From contig CBDDZZ010000003.1 of the NCBI GenBank assembly GCA_965235975.1, positions 55,937 to 119,936 of the forward strand: 64,000 nucleotides of DNA. Direction: 5' to 3'. Shown here piece after piece: positions 37,005 through 47,027 of the stretch (position 1 is the stretch's first letter; each line of letters opens with the position of its first letter). The notes beneath the pieces are model-generated. The model was given only the letters and a program-made list of their open reading frames with translations. It made no database searches and was not told the origin of the DNA. Both the position numbers and the translations under genes were made by a program. The stretch comes from Fontibacterium oligotrophicum. Lineage in GTDB: Bacteria > Pseudomonadota > Alphaproteobacteria > Pelagibacterales > Pelagibacteraceae.

Positions 37005-37222
37005 ATTTTTTCCTTAGTATCAGTTTTTGGTTTTTGAAAAAGATCATTCATCCGCTTTATTCTTTTACTTGTTGTATATTCAAACCAAGCAGGATTAACT
37101 GCGTGCACAAAAGCTGTAATAAAAGACCATAAACATTTAAGCCCAATTTTCATGGCAAAAAACATGTGTTCAAAGTAGCCTTTATTAGCAAGCTCTAAAT
37201 GTCTTTTAATCTTATTAATCAT
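37001..37222 (-). CDS. DUF6356-like small membrane protein
   Basis: A 73-residue protein. The core GYFEHMFFAMKIGLKCLWSF followed by AFVHAVNPAWFEYTTSKRI fits an alphaproteobacterial family known as DUF6356, with one amphipathic or membrane helix. Function is unknown. Family call from memory of the motif. Confidence 0.6.
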   Translation of the reverse strand: MINKIKRHLELANKGYFEHMFFAMKIGLKCLWSFITAFVHAVNPAWFEYTTSKRIKRMNDLFQKPKTDTKEKI

Positions 37223-37309
37223 ATTTAGTTAATAAATATATTATACACTTAGCGTATCAAATTACATAATTTCAAGTACTCAATAAAAATTTTATTTTAT
37301 TAACCCACA

Positions 37310-37336
37310 TTGAAACCTTGAAAATTATAACCATAT
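37310..37336 (+). promoter_or_regulatory. Possible heat-shock (sigma-32) promoter of clpB
   Basis: TTGAAA (37310-37315), a 15-base spacer, then CCATAT (37331-37336), resembling the heat-shock TTGAAA / CCCCAT pattern. The clpB ATG is at 37345, so transcription from here would give an almost leaderless mRNA, and no ribosome site is visible. Tentative. Confidence 0.3.
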
Positions 37337-37344
37337 ATTAATGT

Positions 37345-39938
37345 ATGGATTTAAATAAATTTACAGAACGATCAAAAGAAATATTAAATTCAGCGCAAGT
37401 TTTAGCTATGATGCAAAATCACCAGCTATTACAGCCTGTGCATTTATTAAGCAGTATCATTGAAGACGATGATACAGCATCATTATTACTTATTCCTGCT
37501 GGACTGGATTTAAAAGCTGTAAAATTGGCCATTGAAAAAGAATTAAAAAAAATACCCTCAGTTACAGGAAATTCAAGTGGAATAAGTGCATCAAAAGAAT
37601 TTGTTATCACCATTGAAGAAGCTAAAAAAATCTCAAAGCAAAAAGGTGATGAATATGTTCCGGTTGAAAATATATTAGAGTCAATACTCCAAACGGATAA
37701 AAATTTATTGAAATTATTACAAAATTATGGGTTCAATTTAAGTAAATTTAAATCAGTCCTTGAGACAATGCGAAAAGGTCGAAAAGTGACCAATGTAAAT
37801 GATGACTCAAACTATGAATCTTTAAAAAAATATACAATTGATATTACGGATAAAGCTCGAAATGGAAAACTAGATCCAGTTATTGGTAGAGATGATGAAA
37901 TAAGACGTGCCATTCAAGTTCTTTCAAGACGAACAAAAAATAATCCTGTTTTAATTGGTGAGCCTGGAGTTGGTAAAACTGCTATTGTTGAGGGGCTTGC
38001 ACTTAGAATTATCAACGATGATGTTCCTGAAAGTTTGAGAGGTAAAAAATTATTAGCATTAGATTTAGGTTTATTAATTGCTGGTGCAAAGTTTAGAGGA
38101 GAGTTTGAAGAAAGATTAAAAGCAGTTCTTAAAGAAATTACTTCGCAACAAGGTGAAGTTATTGTTTTTATCGATGAAATGCACACATTAGTTGGTGCAG
38201 GAGCAGGCGATGGATCTATGGATGCATCGAATATGTTAAAGCCAGCACTTTCAAGAGGAGAGCTACATTGTATTGGCGCAACTACACTTGCTGAATACAG
38301 AAAGTATGTAGAAAAAGATGCGGCGTTAACTAGAAGATTTCAGCCGGTGTTTGTAACGCAGCCTTCTGTTGAAGACACGATTTCAATTTTAAGAGGTCTT
38401 AAAGAAAAATATGAAATGCATCACGGAGTGCATATTTCAGATAATGCACTTGTTTCAGCGGCTGTGCTTTCAAATCGCTATATTACGGACAGATTTTTAC
38501 CAGATAAAGCAATCGATTTAATGGATGAAGCATCTAGTAAGCTTCGAATGGAAATAGATTCAAAACCAGAAAATATTGATGAGATCGATAGAAAAGCTAT
38601 TCAGTTTAAAATTGAAAGAGAAGCTTTAAAAAAAGAAGACGATTCACTTTCAAAAATTAGATTAAAAGAACTTGATGAAAAAATTGCTGAACTTAGATAA
38701 AAAATCAGCCTGCACTTAACAGAAGTTTGGGCAAAAGAAAAAAATCAAATTCAATCTGTTCAAAAAATTAAAGAAGAAATTGAACGTAATAGAATTTTAT
38801 TAAATAATTACCAAAAGAAGGGTGACCTTACAAAAGCAAGCGAAATTATGTATGGCAAACTTCCTGAACTTAGAAAAGAAATTAAAAGAACAGGATAAAG
38901 CAGCCGTTAGGTCAGTACAAAACTTTAAATAAAGAAGTGGGTGAAAATGAAATTGCAGCTGTGGTTTCTAAATGGACAGGAATTCAAATTGATAAATTAT
39001 TAGAAGGGGAAAGACAAAAAGTTTTATCAATGGAGAAAGTAATTTCAACTAAAGTGATTGGTCAAAAAGAGGCAATCACTTCTGTAAGTAATGCAGTACG
39101 AAGATCAAAAGCTGGAATTCAAGATCCAAATAGACCAATTGGTTCATTCCTTTTCCTAGGACCTACAGGAGTTGGTAAAACTGAATTAAGCAAAGCGCTT
39201 GCGTCATTCTTATTCGACGATCAAAACGCAATGATCAGAATTGATATGTCGGAGTATATGGAAAAACACTCTGTCAGCAGATTAATTGGTGCCCCACCAG
39301 GATATGTGGGTTACGATCAAGGTGGCGCTTTAACAGAAGCTGTAAGACGTAGACCTTACCAAGTAATTTTATTTGATGAAGTTGAAAAGGCTCATCCAGA
39401 TGTATTTAATATTTTCCTTCAAATCTTAGATGATGGAAGATTAACTGATGGTCAAGGTAGAGTTGTTGATTTTAAAAATACGATCATTATTTTAACATCC
39501 AATCTTGGTTCAGAATTTATTCAAGCTAACAAAAGCGATAAATTAGACGAAAGAACAAAAGAAAAAGTATTAGAAGTTGTTAAAAAATCTTTCAGACCTG
39601 AGTTTGTAAATAGATTAGATGACATCATTGTCTTCGATAGACTTCAAAAAGAAGAGATTAAAGAGATCGTTAAGATCCAAGTAAATAACTTGAAAAATAT
39701 CTTAAAAGACAAAAATTTAACTTTTTCGATCACTGATAAAGCTTTAGAGTGGTTAGTGGATAAAGGATTTGATCAAGAATATGGCGCTAGACCTTTAAAA
39801 AGAGCGATACAAAAATATATCCAAAACCCAATTGCAAATTTAATCTTGGATATGAAAGATAAAAAATTGGATGCGATTAAAATTGATGTGGATGGAGATC
39901 AGTTAGTTTTAAATAATAAAGTATTCGCTATTAATTAA
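37345..39938 (+). pseudogene. clpB: ClpB disaggregase, frame broken in the middle domain
   Basis: ClpB with DnaK rescues aggregated proteins. The first part (37345-38700) has the N domain and NBD1 with GEPGVGKT, VIFIDE-type Walker B and LLALDLGLLIAGAKFRGEFE. The last part (38937-39938) has NBD2 with GPTGVGKTELSKAL and the GAPPGYVGY pore loop. Between them, 38690-38935 encodes the coiled-coil middle domain but needs about four small shifts: TAA at 38698, another near 38733, then near 38878 and 38908. Recovered pieces (LTEVWAKEKN, GDLTKASEIMYGKLPEL, TLNKEVGENEIAAVV) match ClpB closely. So the amino-acid sequence is conserved while frame is not. Local sequence error is more likely than decay, but a true split cannot be excluded. 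Confidence 0.85.
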
Positions 39939-41047
39939 AAATCTAAACCCGCAGTAAAAGAAACATATTTGTCAGCAGTTTTTTGCTCTTCAAATTCTTT
40001 TGATTGAATATATTGTGTTAGTGTTAATTTTAAATTTTTGTTTCCAGCAATTGGAATTAAAGAATTCACTCCAATTGCAATAACACCTGTAATAGGTTTT
40101 TTATGCACGTGATGATTGTTAGCAAAAATATTACCATCTAATGAAAAATCATAAGCAACTCCTTTTAATTCAGCGAGTGCAAATAAATGCACACCCAGTG
40201 GAATAGGTAACATTAATTCTCCGGTATCAGTGCAAACCTCAGAACTTCCAGATGATGGAGCTGTGTTATCGCAACCAGGATAAGATGGAGTGCTACCAAA
40301 ATCATTTGGAATATTCAGACCATATCTCCCCTCTAAACCAACATTTAAAGATGTTTCAATGTTTCCAAGTTTAAGTCCATAAAATCTTATTAAATCTTTT
40401 GAAATTCCAGGAGTGTAAGTATTTTGTTGAAGATCCGATTTAATTTTTTTCTCAATCAATAACATCACAGCAGGTTCATTGCTTAATTGATTGTTCCAGC
40501 CCTGAGCTCTGTAAATATCAAATCTATCATGGGCAAAGTTTTGAGTTTGTCTTGCAAATGAGGCTGGCCCTACAATTCCAAGGGTTAATTCTTTCGTATC
40601 TAAAACCTGAGTATTATCAAATTTATTTCTATGTCTTTCATTCACACCAACTGCCAACGATAAGATGCCAGCATAAGGTCTGTCATCTTTAACAACCGTT
40701 GGTGTTTTATCATCAACCGGCGTGTACATTAACTGCGAACCATTAAAGTAGATATTTTTTGAATAACCTTCTTGTTTCCTAAAAAGACCAATATCTAAAA
40801 AAGATAAAAGACTACCGTGTAGACGACTAATAACCGGTAAACACTCATTCCTTACATCCCCTTTAAAATCATGAGTTACACCTGATAAAATCACGCCACT
40901 TGTATAATTAGAGTCCTCATTATTGAAGTAATCGTTCTCTATTCTAAAGTTATAGCTTCGAAAATTTACTTGCTCATCAGGTGTGCAGTTTGCAAATAGG
41001 GGTGTTGCAAATAAAAAAAAGAATAGAAAAAGTAATGAATGTCGCAT
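39935..41047 (-). CDS. LpxR-family outer-membrane lipid A deacylase (DUF2219)
   Basis: A 370-residue protein with a signal peptide (about 1-19) and a C-terminal Phe typical of outer-membrane barrels. The N-terminal RIENDYFNNEDSNYTSG and the central GPASFAR...QNFAHDRFD...GWNNQLSNEPA are hallmarks of LpxR, which removes the 3'-acyloxyacyl chain from lipid A. The Asn/Asp and His of the active site are visible. It converges on clpB with a 4 bp overlap. Confidence 0.82.
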   Translation of the reverse strand: MRHSLLFLFFFLFATPLFANCTPDEQVNFRSYNFRIENDYFNNEDSNYTSGVILSGVTHDFKGDVRNECLPVISRLHGSLLSFLDIGLFRKQEGYSKNIYFNGSQLMYTPVDDKTPTVVKDDRPYAGILSLAVGVNERHRNKFDNTQVLDTKELTLGIVGPASFARQTQNFAHDRFDIYRAQGWNNQLSNEPAVMLLIEKKIKSDLQQNTYTPGISKDLIRFYGLKLGNIETSLNVGLEGRYGLNIPNDFGSTPSYPGCDNTAPSSGSSEVCTDTGELMLPIPLGVHLFALAELKGVAYDFSLDGNIFANNHHVHKKPITGVIAIGVNSLIPIAGNKNLKLTLTQYIQSKEFEEQKTADKYVSFTAGLDF

Positions 41048-41151
41048 CTAAAATTGAATATTTATTATTGCAAAAAAAATTTAATACACTTTTCACAATT
41101 AAGACACAAATAGTTCAAAAAATCATTACATTTGTTATCTATATTAAGAAT

Positions 41152-41325
41152 ATGAAAACAAAAAACCAAAAAATAAAAATGATAAATGGAAACAGAAGTT
41201 TCCCAACTTTATCTATTTCCCAACAAACTGCAGATGAGATGTTAACAATTCTGGGAGTAGTAGCTTTAGTAGCTGCAGTATTGACTCTGCCAGTTGGAAT
41301 ATTTTTATTTACTTACGGGCTGTAA
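41152..41325 (+). CDS. Small membrane protein, unknown
   Basis: A 57-residue ORF from ATG 41152. Residues about 1-30 are basic then polar (NGNRSFPTLSISQQTADEML), followed by one hydrophobic helix (about 31-55). A longer upstream extension to 40981 would overlap the lpxR start and is not believed. The stop overlaps an ATG (TAATG) of a 16-residue frame (MAPYSNEELAFLNKKA, ending 41375) that may be a micro-ORF. No family recognised. Confidence 0.45.
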   Translation: MKTKNQKIKMINGNRSFPTLSISQQTADEMLTILGVVALVAAVLTLPVGIFLFTYGL

Positions 41326-41478
41326 TGGCTCCTTATTCAAACGAAGAATTAGCATTCTTAAATAAAAAGGCTTAATTACTAAGTTTTAAGAAGCTTATTC
41401 TTAGATGAGATTTTTTTAAATCATTTCCCACTTAAGTTATTTTTTTAAATAAGAAAAATCCGTTATATATATGGCTAA

Positions 41479-42945
41479 ATGCCTAATAGATCTAATAGCG
41501 TTGAATTGTTTACAAAAAAAATATCTGACTATATGTCAGACGATTATCTTTATTTAGATTCTAATATTTCCATCGCTGAGGCTATTAAAAAATTACAACA
41601 ACAAAAAAAATCCGTTATTTTAGTTAAAAATAATAATAAACTTTTTGGAATTATTACCGAGCAAGACATAGTTAGAAAAGTAACTTTTTTATCTGATCCC
41701 AATAAAAAAATATCTGAAGTTATGACTTCTCCAGTTATTTTTGTTTATGAAGATGATCTTCTTTTTCATGCAGTAGGAAAAATGAGAAAAAATAATTTAC
41801 GTCACTTACCTGTTATTAATATGACTTCTCAAGTTGTTGGAATAATTCATGCTAACAAAGCTCTTTATGCAGAACTTGGAAATGTCACTAATCAAATTGA
41901 TCAAATGACATTTGATGAATATGACTCTTCATCCTTAGTTAAAATTAAAAAACAACAAATTGATATTGCGGAACGTTTGTTAGATGAAAATACCTCATCG
42001 TTAGATATTTGTTATTTATTGAGTTTTTTGAATAATGTTATTTTTAGAAGATCGATTAGGATCGCTGAGCGAAAAGTGAATGCTAAAAATATTATTAAAT
42101 ATATTCCAGATTACACTGTTTTGGTTATGGGTTCGGGAGGTAGAATGGAAAGTTTTTTATCCCCCGATCAAGATAATGGAATTATTTATGAACAAAGTGA
42201 TAAAGAAGATCCAAAAAAGGTAGATTTGTATTTTGAAGAACTTGCGAAAGATTTTACTAAATCATTAGATGACGCAGGTATCCCGCTCTGCAAAGGTAAT
42301 TTAATGGCAACAAATCCACTGTGGAGAAAAAGTTTACCAGAATGGAAAAATCAAGTTCAGAGCTGGGTTGAGAATTTAAGCGAACAAAATTTAATCTATG
42401 TAGATATGCTTTATGACTTCAGATCTGTTTTTGGAAAACCAGAACTTGCTGACGAATTGAGAGCTTTTATTTTTGATAAATTAATTAATAAAAAAGTTTT
42501 AAAATTTTTATTTAAAAATGATGAAAATAGACAAGCAGGACTGACTTTTTTTAATAATTTTATTTTAGAAAAAAAAGATCCAGAAAATAAGGGATTATTA
42601 GATTTAAAAGGAGCAGGAACATTACCTTTAGTTGAAACAGTTAGGATTTATTCTATTAAAAATCGCGTTAATAGATCAAATACCCTTGCTAGAATAGAGG
42701 AATTAAATCAATTAAAAGTCTTTGATGATCATGAAAGAGATTTTATAGAAAGTGGTCATCGTTTTTTAACTTATATCTTACTAAAAAATCAAGTTTCTCT
42801 TGCAAAACAAGGCTTACCAATAAAAAATTTTATTAATCCTAAAAATTTACTTTTAAGAGAAAAGGAACTTTTAAAAATATATTTAAAAAAAATAAACGAA
42901 CTTAAAACCAGAGCAAAGGCTGATATCAGTGAAGAATATCTTTAA
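41479..42945 (+). CDS. CBS-pair plus DUF294 nucleotidyltransferase-like protein
   Basis: A 488-residue cytosolic protein. Two CBS repeats occupy about residues 12-130 (for example KLFGIITEQDIVRK and RHLPVINMTSQVVGII). A GlnD-like DUF294 nucleotidyltransferase domain follows with VMGSGGRMESFLSPDQDNG near 218, then DUF294_C. The usual N-terminal cyclic-nucleotide-binding domain is absent. Such proteins may modify a target after sensing adenosine ligands through CBS. It overlaps the DnaQ-like gene by 17 bp; DUF294-CBS and DnaQ exonucleases are often paired. Confidence 0.85.
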   Translation: MPNRSNSVELFTKKISDYMSDDYLYLDSNISIAEAIKKLQQQKKSVILVKNNNKLFGIITEQDIVRKVTFLSDPNKKISEVMTSPVIFVYEDDLLFHAVGKMRKNNLRHLPVINMTSQVVGIIHANKALYAELGNVTNQIDQMTFDEYDSSSLVKIKKQQIDIAERLLDENTSSLDICYLLSFLNNVIFRRSIRIAERKVNAKNIIKYIPDYTVLVMGSGGRMESFLSPDQDNGIIYEQSDKEDPKKVDLYFEELAKDFTKSLDDAGIPLCKGNLMATNPLWRKSLPEWKNQVQSWVENLSEQNLIYVDMLYDFRSVFGKPELADELRAFIFDKLINKKVLKFLFKNDENRQAGLTFFNNFILEKKDPENKGLLDLKGAGTLPLVETVRIYSIKNRVNRSNTLARIEELNQLKVFDDHERDFIESGHRFLTYILLKNQVSLAKQGLPIKNFINPKNLLLREKELLKIYLKKINELKTRAKADISEEYL

Positions 42946-43624
42946 TCGAATACGATCATTTTTGGAAAGTAGAAAAGCTTTGCAAGCGCAGACCATTGAT
43001 CAGACTATTTTTACAGTTTTGGACACTGAAACGACGGGGTTAAATGTAAATGAGGGTCATAAAATTGTATCGGTTGGAGCAATTAAAATTAATAATTACC
43101 AATTACTAGAAGAACAAACTTTAGATGAATTAGTAAATCCTGAAAGGGATATTCCATTTGCTTCAAGAAATATTCATTACATCACAGAGGACAAAGTAAA
43201 AGACAAACCTAATATTTACCAAATAGAAAAAAAAATTAATGATTTTATTACAAATACTATTTTAGTTGGTCATAACATTGATTTTGATATTGGTTTTATA
43301 AAAAAGAATGCTGCAAAATCTTCTCTGGCCATCACCGCAAAGAAAATTACAAATATTGACACAATTCTTTTAACCGCTGGTCTTTATCCAAGTCTTGAAA
43401 GTTATGAATTATCATTTTTATGTAATCATTTTAGGATTAAAACATTTGATCAAGTTAGACATAGCGCATTAGGAGATGCAATTATTACAGCAAGATTATT
43501 TTTATTTTTATTAAATACTGCAAAAAATAGAAACAATATTCATAGCATTGGTGGTCTAATTAATTTGTGCAAACAAGGAAGACAAATTCACTATCTAATG
43601 AAAGACTTTAACAAAATTCATTAA
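42929..43624 (+). CDS. DnaQ-family 3'-5' exonuclease
   Basis: A 231-residue DEDDh exonuclease. Motif I VLDTETTGL (Asp32, Glu34), motif II LVGHNIDFDIGF and motif III with VRHSALGDAIITARLF carry the acidic and His residues. This is likely not the replicative epsilon subunit, since it is coupled to a CBS-DUF294 gene (17 bp overlap); such pairs act in nucleotide or RNA housekeeping of unknown detail. Confidence 0.87.
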   Translation: MKNIFNRIRSFLESRKALQAQTIDQTIFTVLDTETTGLNVNEGHKIVSVGAIKINNYQLLEEQTLDELVNPERDIPFASRNIHYITEDKVKDKPNIYQIEKKINDFITNTILVGHNIDFDIGFIKKNAAKSSLAITAKKITNIDTILLTAGLYPSLESYELSFLCNHFRIKTFDQVRHSALGDAIITARLFLFLLNTAKNRNNIHSIGGLINLCKQGRQIHYLMKDFNKIH

Positions 43625-43640
43625 AAATATTTTTTTAAAA

Positions 43641-44261
43641 TTAATTATTTTGTTTAATTTTACTTATTATTAATTCCGTACTTTCAGCACCTTGAATAAC
43701 GATTTTATCATTTAATGCGATAACAGGAACTCCTGAGATTCCTAAAGAATGTGCGCTCTGATTTTTGTTTAAAATATCGTCTATATTTTTTTTAGTTTCA
43801 AAAGTCTTTTCAATTTTTTGTTTATTTAAGCCATTTTTCACGCCAATCGCAATTAGATTTTCTACATTTCCAATGTCATGACCATCAATAAAATAATTTC
43901 TAAAAATATTTTCAACAATAAGCTTTTGTTCTTTTAAACCCTTAGAAAGATCAATTAATATATGTGAAAGAATCGTACTGGGTGTAATTTTTATTTTATT
44001 TAAATTGAAATTTAAATCCTCTAGGGCAGCTTGTTCAGTCATACGGTCATACATTGGTTGGGCGTTATCTACGCTACCAAATTTTTTTTCTAAGTAATCG
44101 GATCTCTTCATGCCTGATAAAGGCATATTAGGATTTAGTAAAAAAGGAGCGTAATGAACTTCAAATTTTTTATCCTTAAACTCTGCCAAGGCTTTAAATA
44201 ATCTATTATGACCAATGTAGCACCAGCCACAAATTGTATCTAAGAAGATCGTAATTTTCAT
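43641..44261 (-). CDS. DsbA-family oxidoreductase, FrnE-like
   Basis: A 206-residue thioredoxin-fold protein without a signal peptide. The active site reads CGWCYIG (Cys11, Cys14), near the N-terminus, as in the FrnE subgroup; the cis-Pro region is GISGVPVIALND. The family includes disulfide isomerases and 2-hydroxychromene-2-carboxylate isomerases; the CxxC points to redox activity. Confidence 0.86.
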   Translation of the reverse strand: MKITIFLDTICGWCYIGHNRLFKALAEFKDKKFEVHYAPFLLNPNMPLSGMKRSDYLEKKFGSVDNAQPMYDRMTEQAALEDLNFNLNKIKITPSTILSHILIDLSKGLKEQKLIVENIFRNYFIDGHDIGNVENLIAIGVKNGLNKQKIEKTFETKKNIDDILNKNQSAHSLGISGVPVIALNDKIVIQGAESTELIISKIKQNN

Positions 44262-44312
44262 GTTATCAATTTATAATATAAAAATTAACAAACTAGACAT
44301 ATTAAATATTAG

Positions 44313-45749
44313 ATGGAAAATATTGGTTGGAATTTTGATAATAGTTACACATTGCTACCTCAGCATTTAATTTCAAAAGTATTGCCAACTACAGTAAAAA
44401 ATCCAAACATAATCATTATAAATTATCCTCTTGCTCAGCAACTTGGATTAAATTTTTCCTCATTAAATAATAATCAATTAGCAAAATTATTTACAGGAAA
44501 TGAAATTCCAAAAGGTTCAGACCCTTTAGCCCAAGCTTACGCTGGTCATCAGTTTGGTCATTTGGCTATTTTAGGAGATGGACGAGCTATTGTACTAGGC
44601 GAACATATTACTCCAAATAAGCAAAGGTACGATATTCAATTTAAAGGTTCAGGTAGAACTCCTTATTCAAGAGGCGGAGATGGTAAAGCAGCCCTTGGAC
44701 CAATGTTGCGTGAATATATTATTAGTGAGGCGATGCATCATTTAAATATTAGAACAACCCGAAGTCTTGCTGTTGCAACCACAGGTGAGAATGTGATGAG
44801 AGAAACCGTATTGCCAGGCGCAATTTTAACAAGGGTTGCTGAGAGCCACATCCGTGTTGGTACTTTTGAGTATGTTGCAATAAAGCGTGACATCCAAACA
44901 CTAAAAAAACTTTTACAGTATTCAGTGGAACGTCATTATCCTGAAATAAAAGATTTGGATAAGCAGGCTCCTGAATTTTTAAAATTAGTAATGGAAAGAC
45001 AAATAGATTTAATTACAGATTGGATGCGAGTTGGTTTTATTCATGGCGTTATGAATACGGATAACATGTCAATTTCTGGTGAAAGTATTGATTTTGGACC
45101 GTGTGCATTTATGGATTATTATAATCCTAAAACCGTTTTTAGTTCTATTGATCACCATGGTCGATACGCATTTGGAAATCAGTCTTCTATTGCTCAGTGG
45201 AATTTAGCTCGACTTGCCGACGCTATACTCCCGCTTCTTCACGAAGATCAAAATAAGGCTATAGAAGTGGGTGAGGAAATTATCCATTCTTTTAAAGAAA
45301 AATATGAAATAAAATTTCATAAAATGATGAAGAGAAAATTAGGATTAATTACTGATGAAAACGATGATGTAATTTTAATACAAGAATTATTGGATACCAT
45401 GGAGAAAAATAATTTAGATTATACAAATACGTTTAGGGATTTTATGCATGGTAAAAGTATTAACGATAATTTAAAAAAATTTCACGATAAATGGAAAATT
45501 AGAATTGATAGACAAAATAGAAGTCATGAGGAAATTCTAAGTATAATGAAAAATGCTAATCCTGTTATTATTCCGAGAAACCACAAAGTAGAGGAAAGTT
45601 TAAAAGAGGCGCATAAAGGAAATTTAGTATCTTTAAATAATCTTCTAAACGCTCTCAAGGACCCATACATAGAGCGAAGTGATTTAACATTATATCAACA
45701 GCCCGCTCATGAAAAAGATAAGAAATATAAAACTTTTTGCGGAACTTAA
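44313..45749 (+). CDS. selO: SelO-type protein AMPylase (YdiU)
   Basis: A 478-residue pseudokinase-fold enzyme that transfers AMP to Ser/Thr/Tyr on target proteins, a redox-linked role. Signatures are AYAGHQFGHLAILGDGRA, FKGSGRTPYSRGGDGKAAL and HGVMNTDNMSISGESIDFGPC. The C-terminus ends FCGT; the Cys corresponds to the Sec/Cys that can bridge in SelO. Length is normal. Confidence 0.94.
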   Translation: MENIGWNFDNSYTLLPQHLISKVLPTTVKNPNIIIINYPLAQQLGLNFSSLNNNQLAKLFTGNEIPKGSDPLAQAYAGHQFGHLAILGDGRAIVLGEHITPNKQRYDIQFKGSGRTPYSRGGDGKAALGPMLREYIISEAMHHLNIRTTRSLAVATTGENVMRETVLPGAILTRVAESHIRVGTFEYVAIKRDIQTLKKLLQYSVERHYPEIKDLDKQAPEFLKLVMERQIDLITDWMRVGFIHGVMNTDNMSISGESIDFGPCAFMDYYNPKTVFSSIDHHGRYAFGNQSSIAQWNLARLADAILPLLHEDQNKAIEVGEEIIHSFKEKYEIKFHKMMKRKLGLITDENDDVILIQELLDTMEKNNLDYTNTFRDFMHGKSINDNLKKFHDKWKIRIDRQNRSHEEILSIMKNANPVIIPRNHKVEESLKEAHKGNLVSLNNLLNALKDPYIERSDLTLYQQPAHEKDKKYKTFCGT

Positions 45750-45751
45750 AT

Positions 45752-46363
45752 TTATTTTTTTAATTGTTTCACCACATAAGGTGTAAGATTTTTAGCCATG
45801 ATCTTAACCCCTTCTCGATTTGGATGTTTACCATCCTCTAAGTTCAATTTTGGATTTAATGCAACATCCTGAAGTAAAAAAGGCATTAAAATTAAATTAT
45901 GTTCCTTTGCTAAAGAGGGATAAATATTATCAAACTTTTCCTTATAATTTTTTCCGTAACTTTCTGGTGATATAATACCTGCAAGGATGACGGGTACATT
46001 TTTGGCTTTAATTTTCAATATAATTTGATTTAGATTTACTTTGATTTCATTAGGGTCAATTCCGCGCAACATGTCATTGGCACCAAGTCCTAGAATAATA
46101 AGATTAGCCTTATCCTCCAATGTCCAATTAATACGATTAAGCCCGCCTTTAGTAGTATCGCCGCTAACACTTCCATTTATAACTTCGCTTTCAATATTTA
46201 AATTTTTTAACTCAGATTTTAGAGCCTCTGATAAATGATCAGGTTTAGTTAGCCCATAACCTGCCATTAAACTATCTCCAAATAGTATAATTCGCATTCT
46301 TGCAAAAGCCTCAGATTTAAATATGAAGATGAGATAAAAAATTATTATTAAAATTTTTTTCAT
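45752..46363 (-). CDS. tesA: Exported GDSL esterase / thioesterase I
   Basis: A 203-residue SGNH hydrolase with a signal peptide (about 1-20). Block I is FGDSLMAGYG (Ser31), block III has GLGANDMLRG, and the catalytic Asp/His pair is near DGKHPNREG. It acts on acyl-CoA, lysophospholipid or arylester substrates in the periplasm. It is divergent from the ABC gene with a 2 bp start overlap, the classic tesA / ybbA-ybbP arrangement. Confidence 0.9.
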   Translation of the reverse strand: MKKILIIIFYLIFIFKSEAFARMRIILFGDSLMAGYGLTKPDHLSEALKSELKNLNIESEVINGSVSGDTTKGGLNRINWTLEDKANLIILGLGANDMLRGIDPNEIKVNLNQIILKIKAKNVPVILAGIISPESYGKNYKEKFDNIYPSLAKEHNLILMPFLLQDVALNPKLNLEDGKHPNREGVKIMAKNLTPYVVKQLKK

Positions 46364-47027
46364 GAAAAGTTTATTAGAGTTACAAGATATTTATTTAAAT
46401 TACAAAACAGAAAATAGTTTAGTTGAAGTTATTAAAGGCGTTAATTTAAAAATAAATAGTGGCGAAAATGTTGCGGTAGTTGGAAAAAGTGGATCTGGAA
46501 AGACAAGTCTGATCATGTTGATTGCAGGACTTGAAAAAGTAACTTCTGGAAAAATAATTTTTGAAGACCAAGATATTAGCGCATATTCAGAAGATGAATT
46601 GGCAGATTTACGAAAAAGAAAAATTGGTATTGTTTTTCAATCTTTTTATCTGATCCCAAATTATACTGCCTTAGAAAATGTTTCTTTAGTCCTTGAGATT
46701 AATAAAATTGAAAATGCTCAAAAAAAGTCAGCAGAACTACTAGACCAATTTGGTCTAAAAGATCGATTAAATCACTTTCCAAGTCAACTTTCAGGAGGTG
46801 AGCAGCAGAGAGTTGCGATAGCTCGTTCTATTATTTTAAGTCCAAAACTTATTTTAGCCGATGAGCCGAGTGGTAATCTAGATAGTGAAAATTCTAAACT
46901 AATTATTCAATTATTATTTAAATATAGCAAACAAAACAATTCTAGTCTTATCTTAGTCACGCACGATCAATCCATTGCTAAGGAATGTGACAAAATTATT
47001 GAAATTAAAGATGGAAAAATTATTTAA
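46362..47027 (+). CDS. ABC transporter ATP-binding protein, YbbA-like
   Basis: A 221-residue ATPase with Walker A GKSGSGKTS (41-49), signature LSGGEQQR and Walker B LILADEPSGNLDSE. It belongs to the LolD/MacB/YbbA type that pairs with FtsX-like permeases. It overlaps the permease gene by 14 bp. Confidence 0.9.
   Translation: MKSLLELQDIYLNYKTENSLVEVIKGVNLKINSGENVAVVGKSGSGKTSLIMLIAGLEKVTSGKIIFEDQDISAYSEDELADLRKRKIGIVFQSFYLIPNYTALENVSLVLEINKIENAQKKSAELLDQFGLKDRLNHFPSQLSGGEQQRVAIARSIILSPKLILADEPSGNLDSENSKLIIQLLFKYSKQNNSSLILVTHDQSIAKECDKIIEIKDGKII

Noticed and set aside
40981..41325. 114-residue reading frame
   Set aside because: Its first half overlaps the lpxR start on the other strand and is of poor composition; only the 41152-41325 part is kept.
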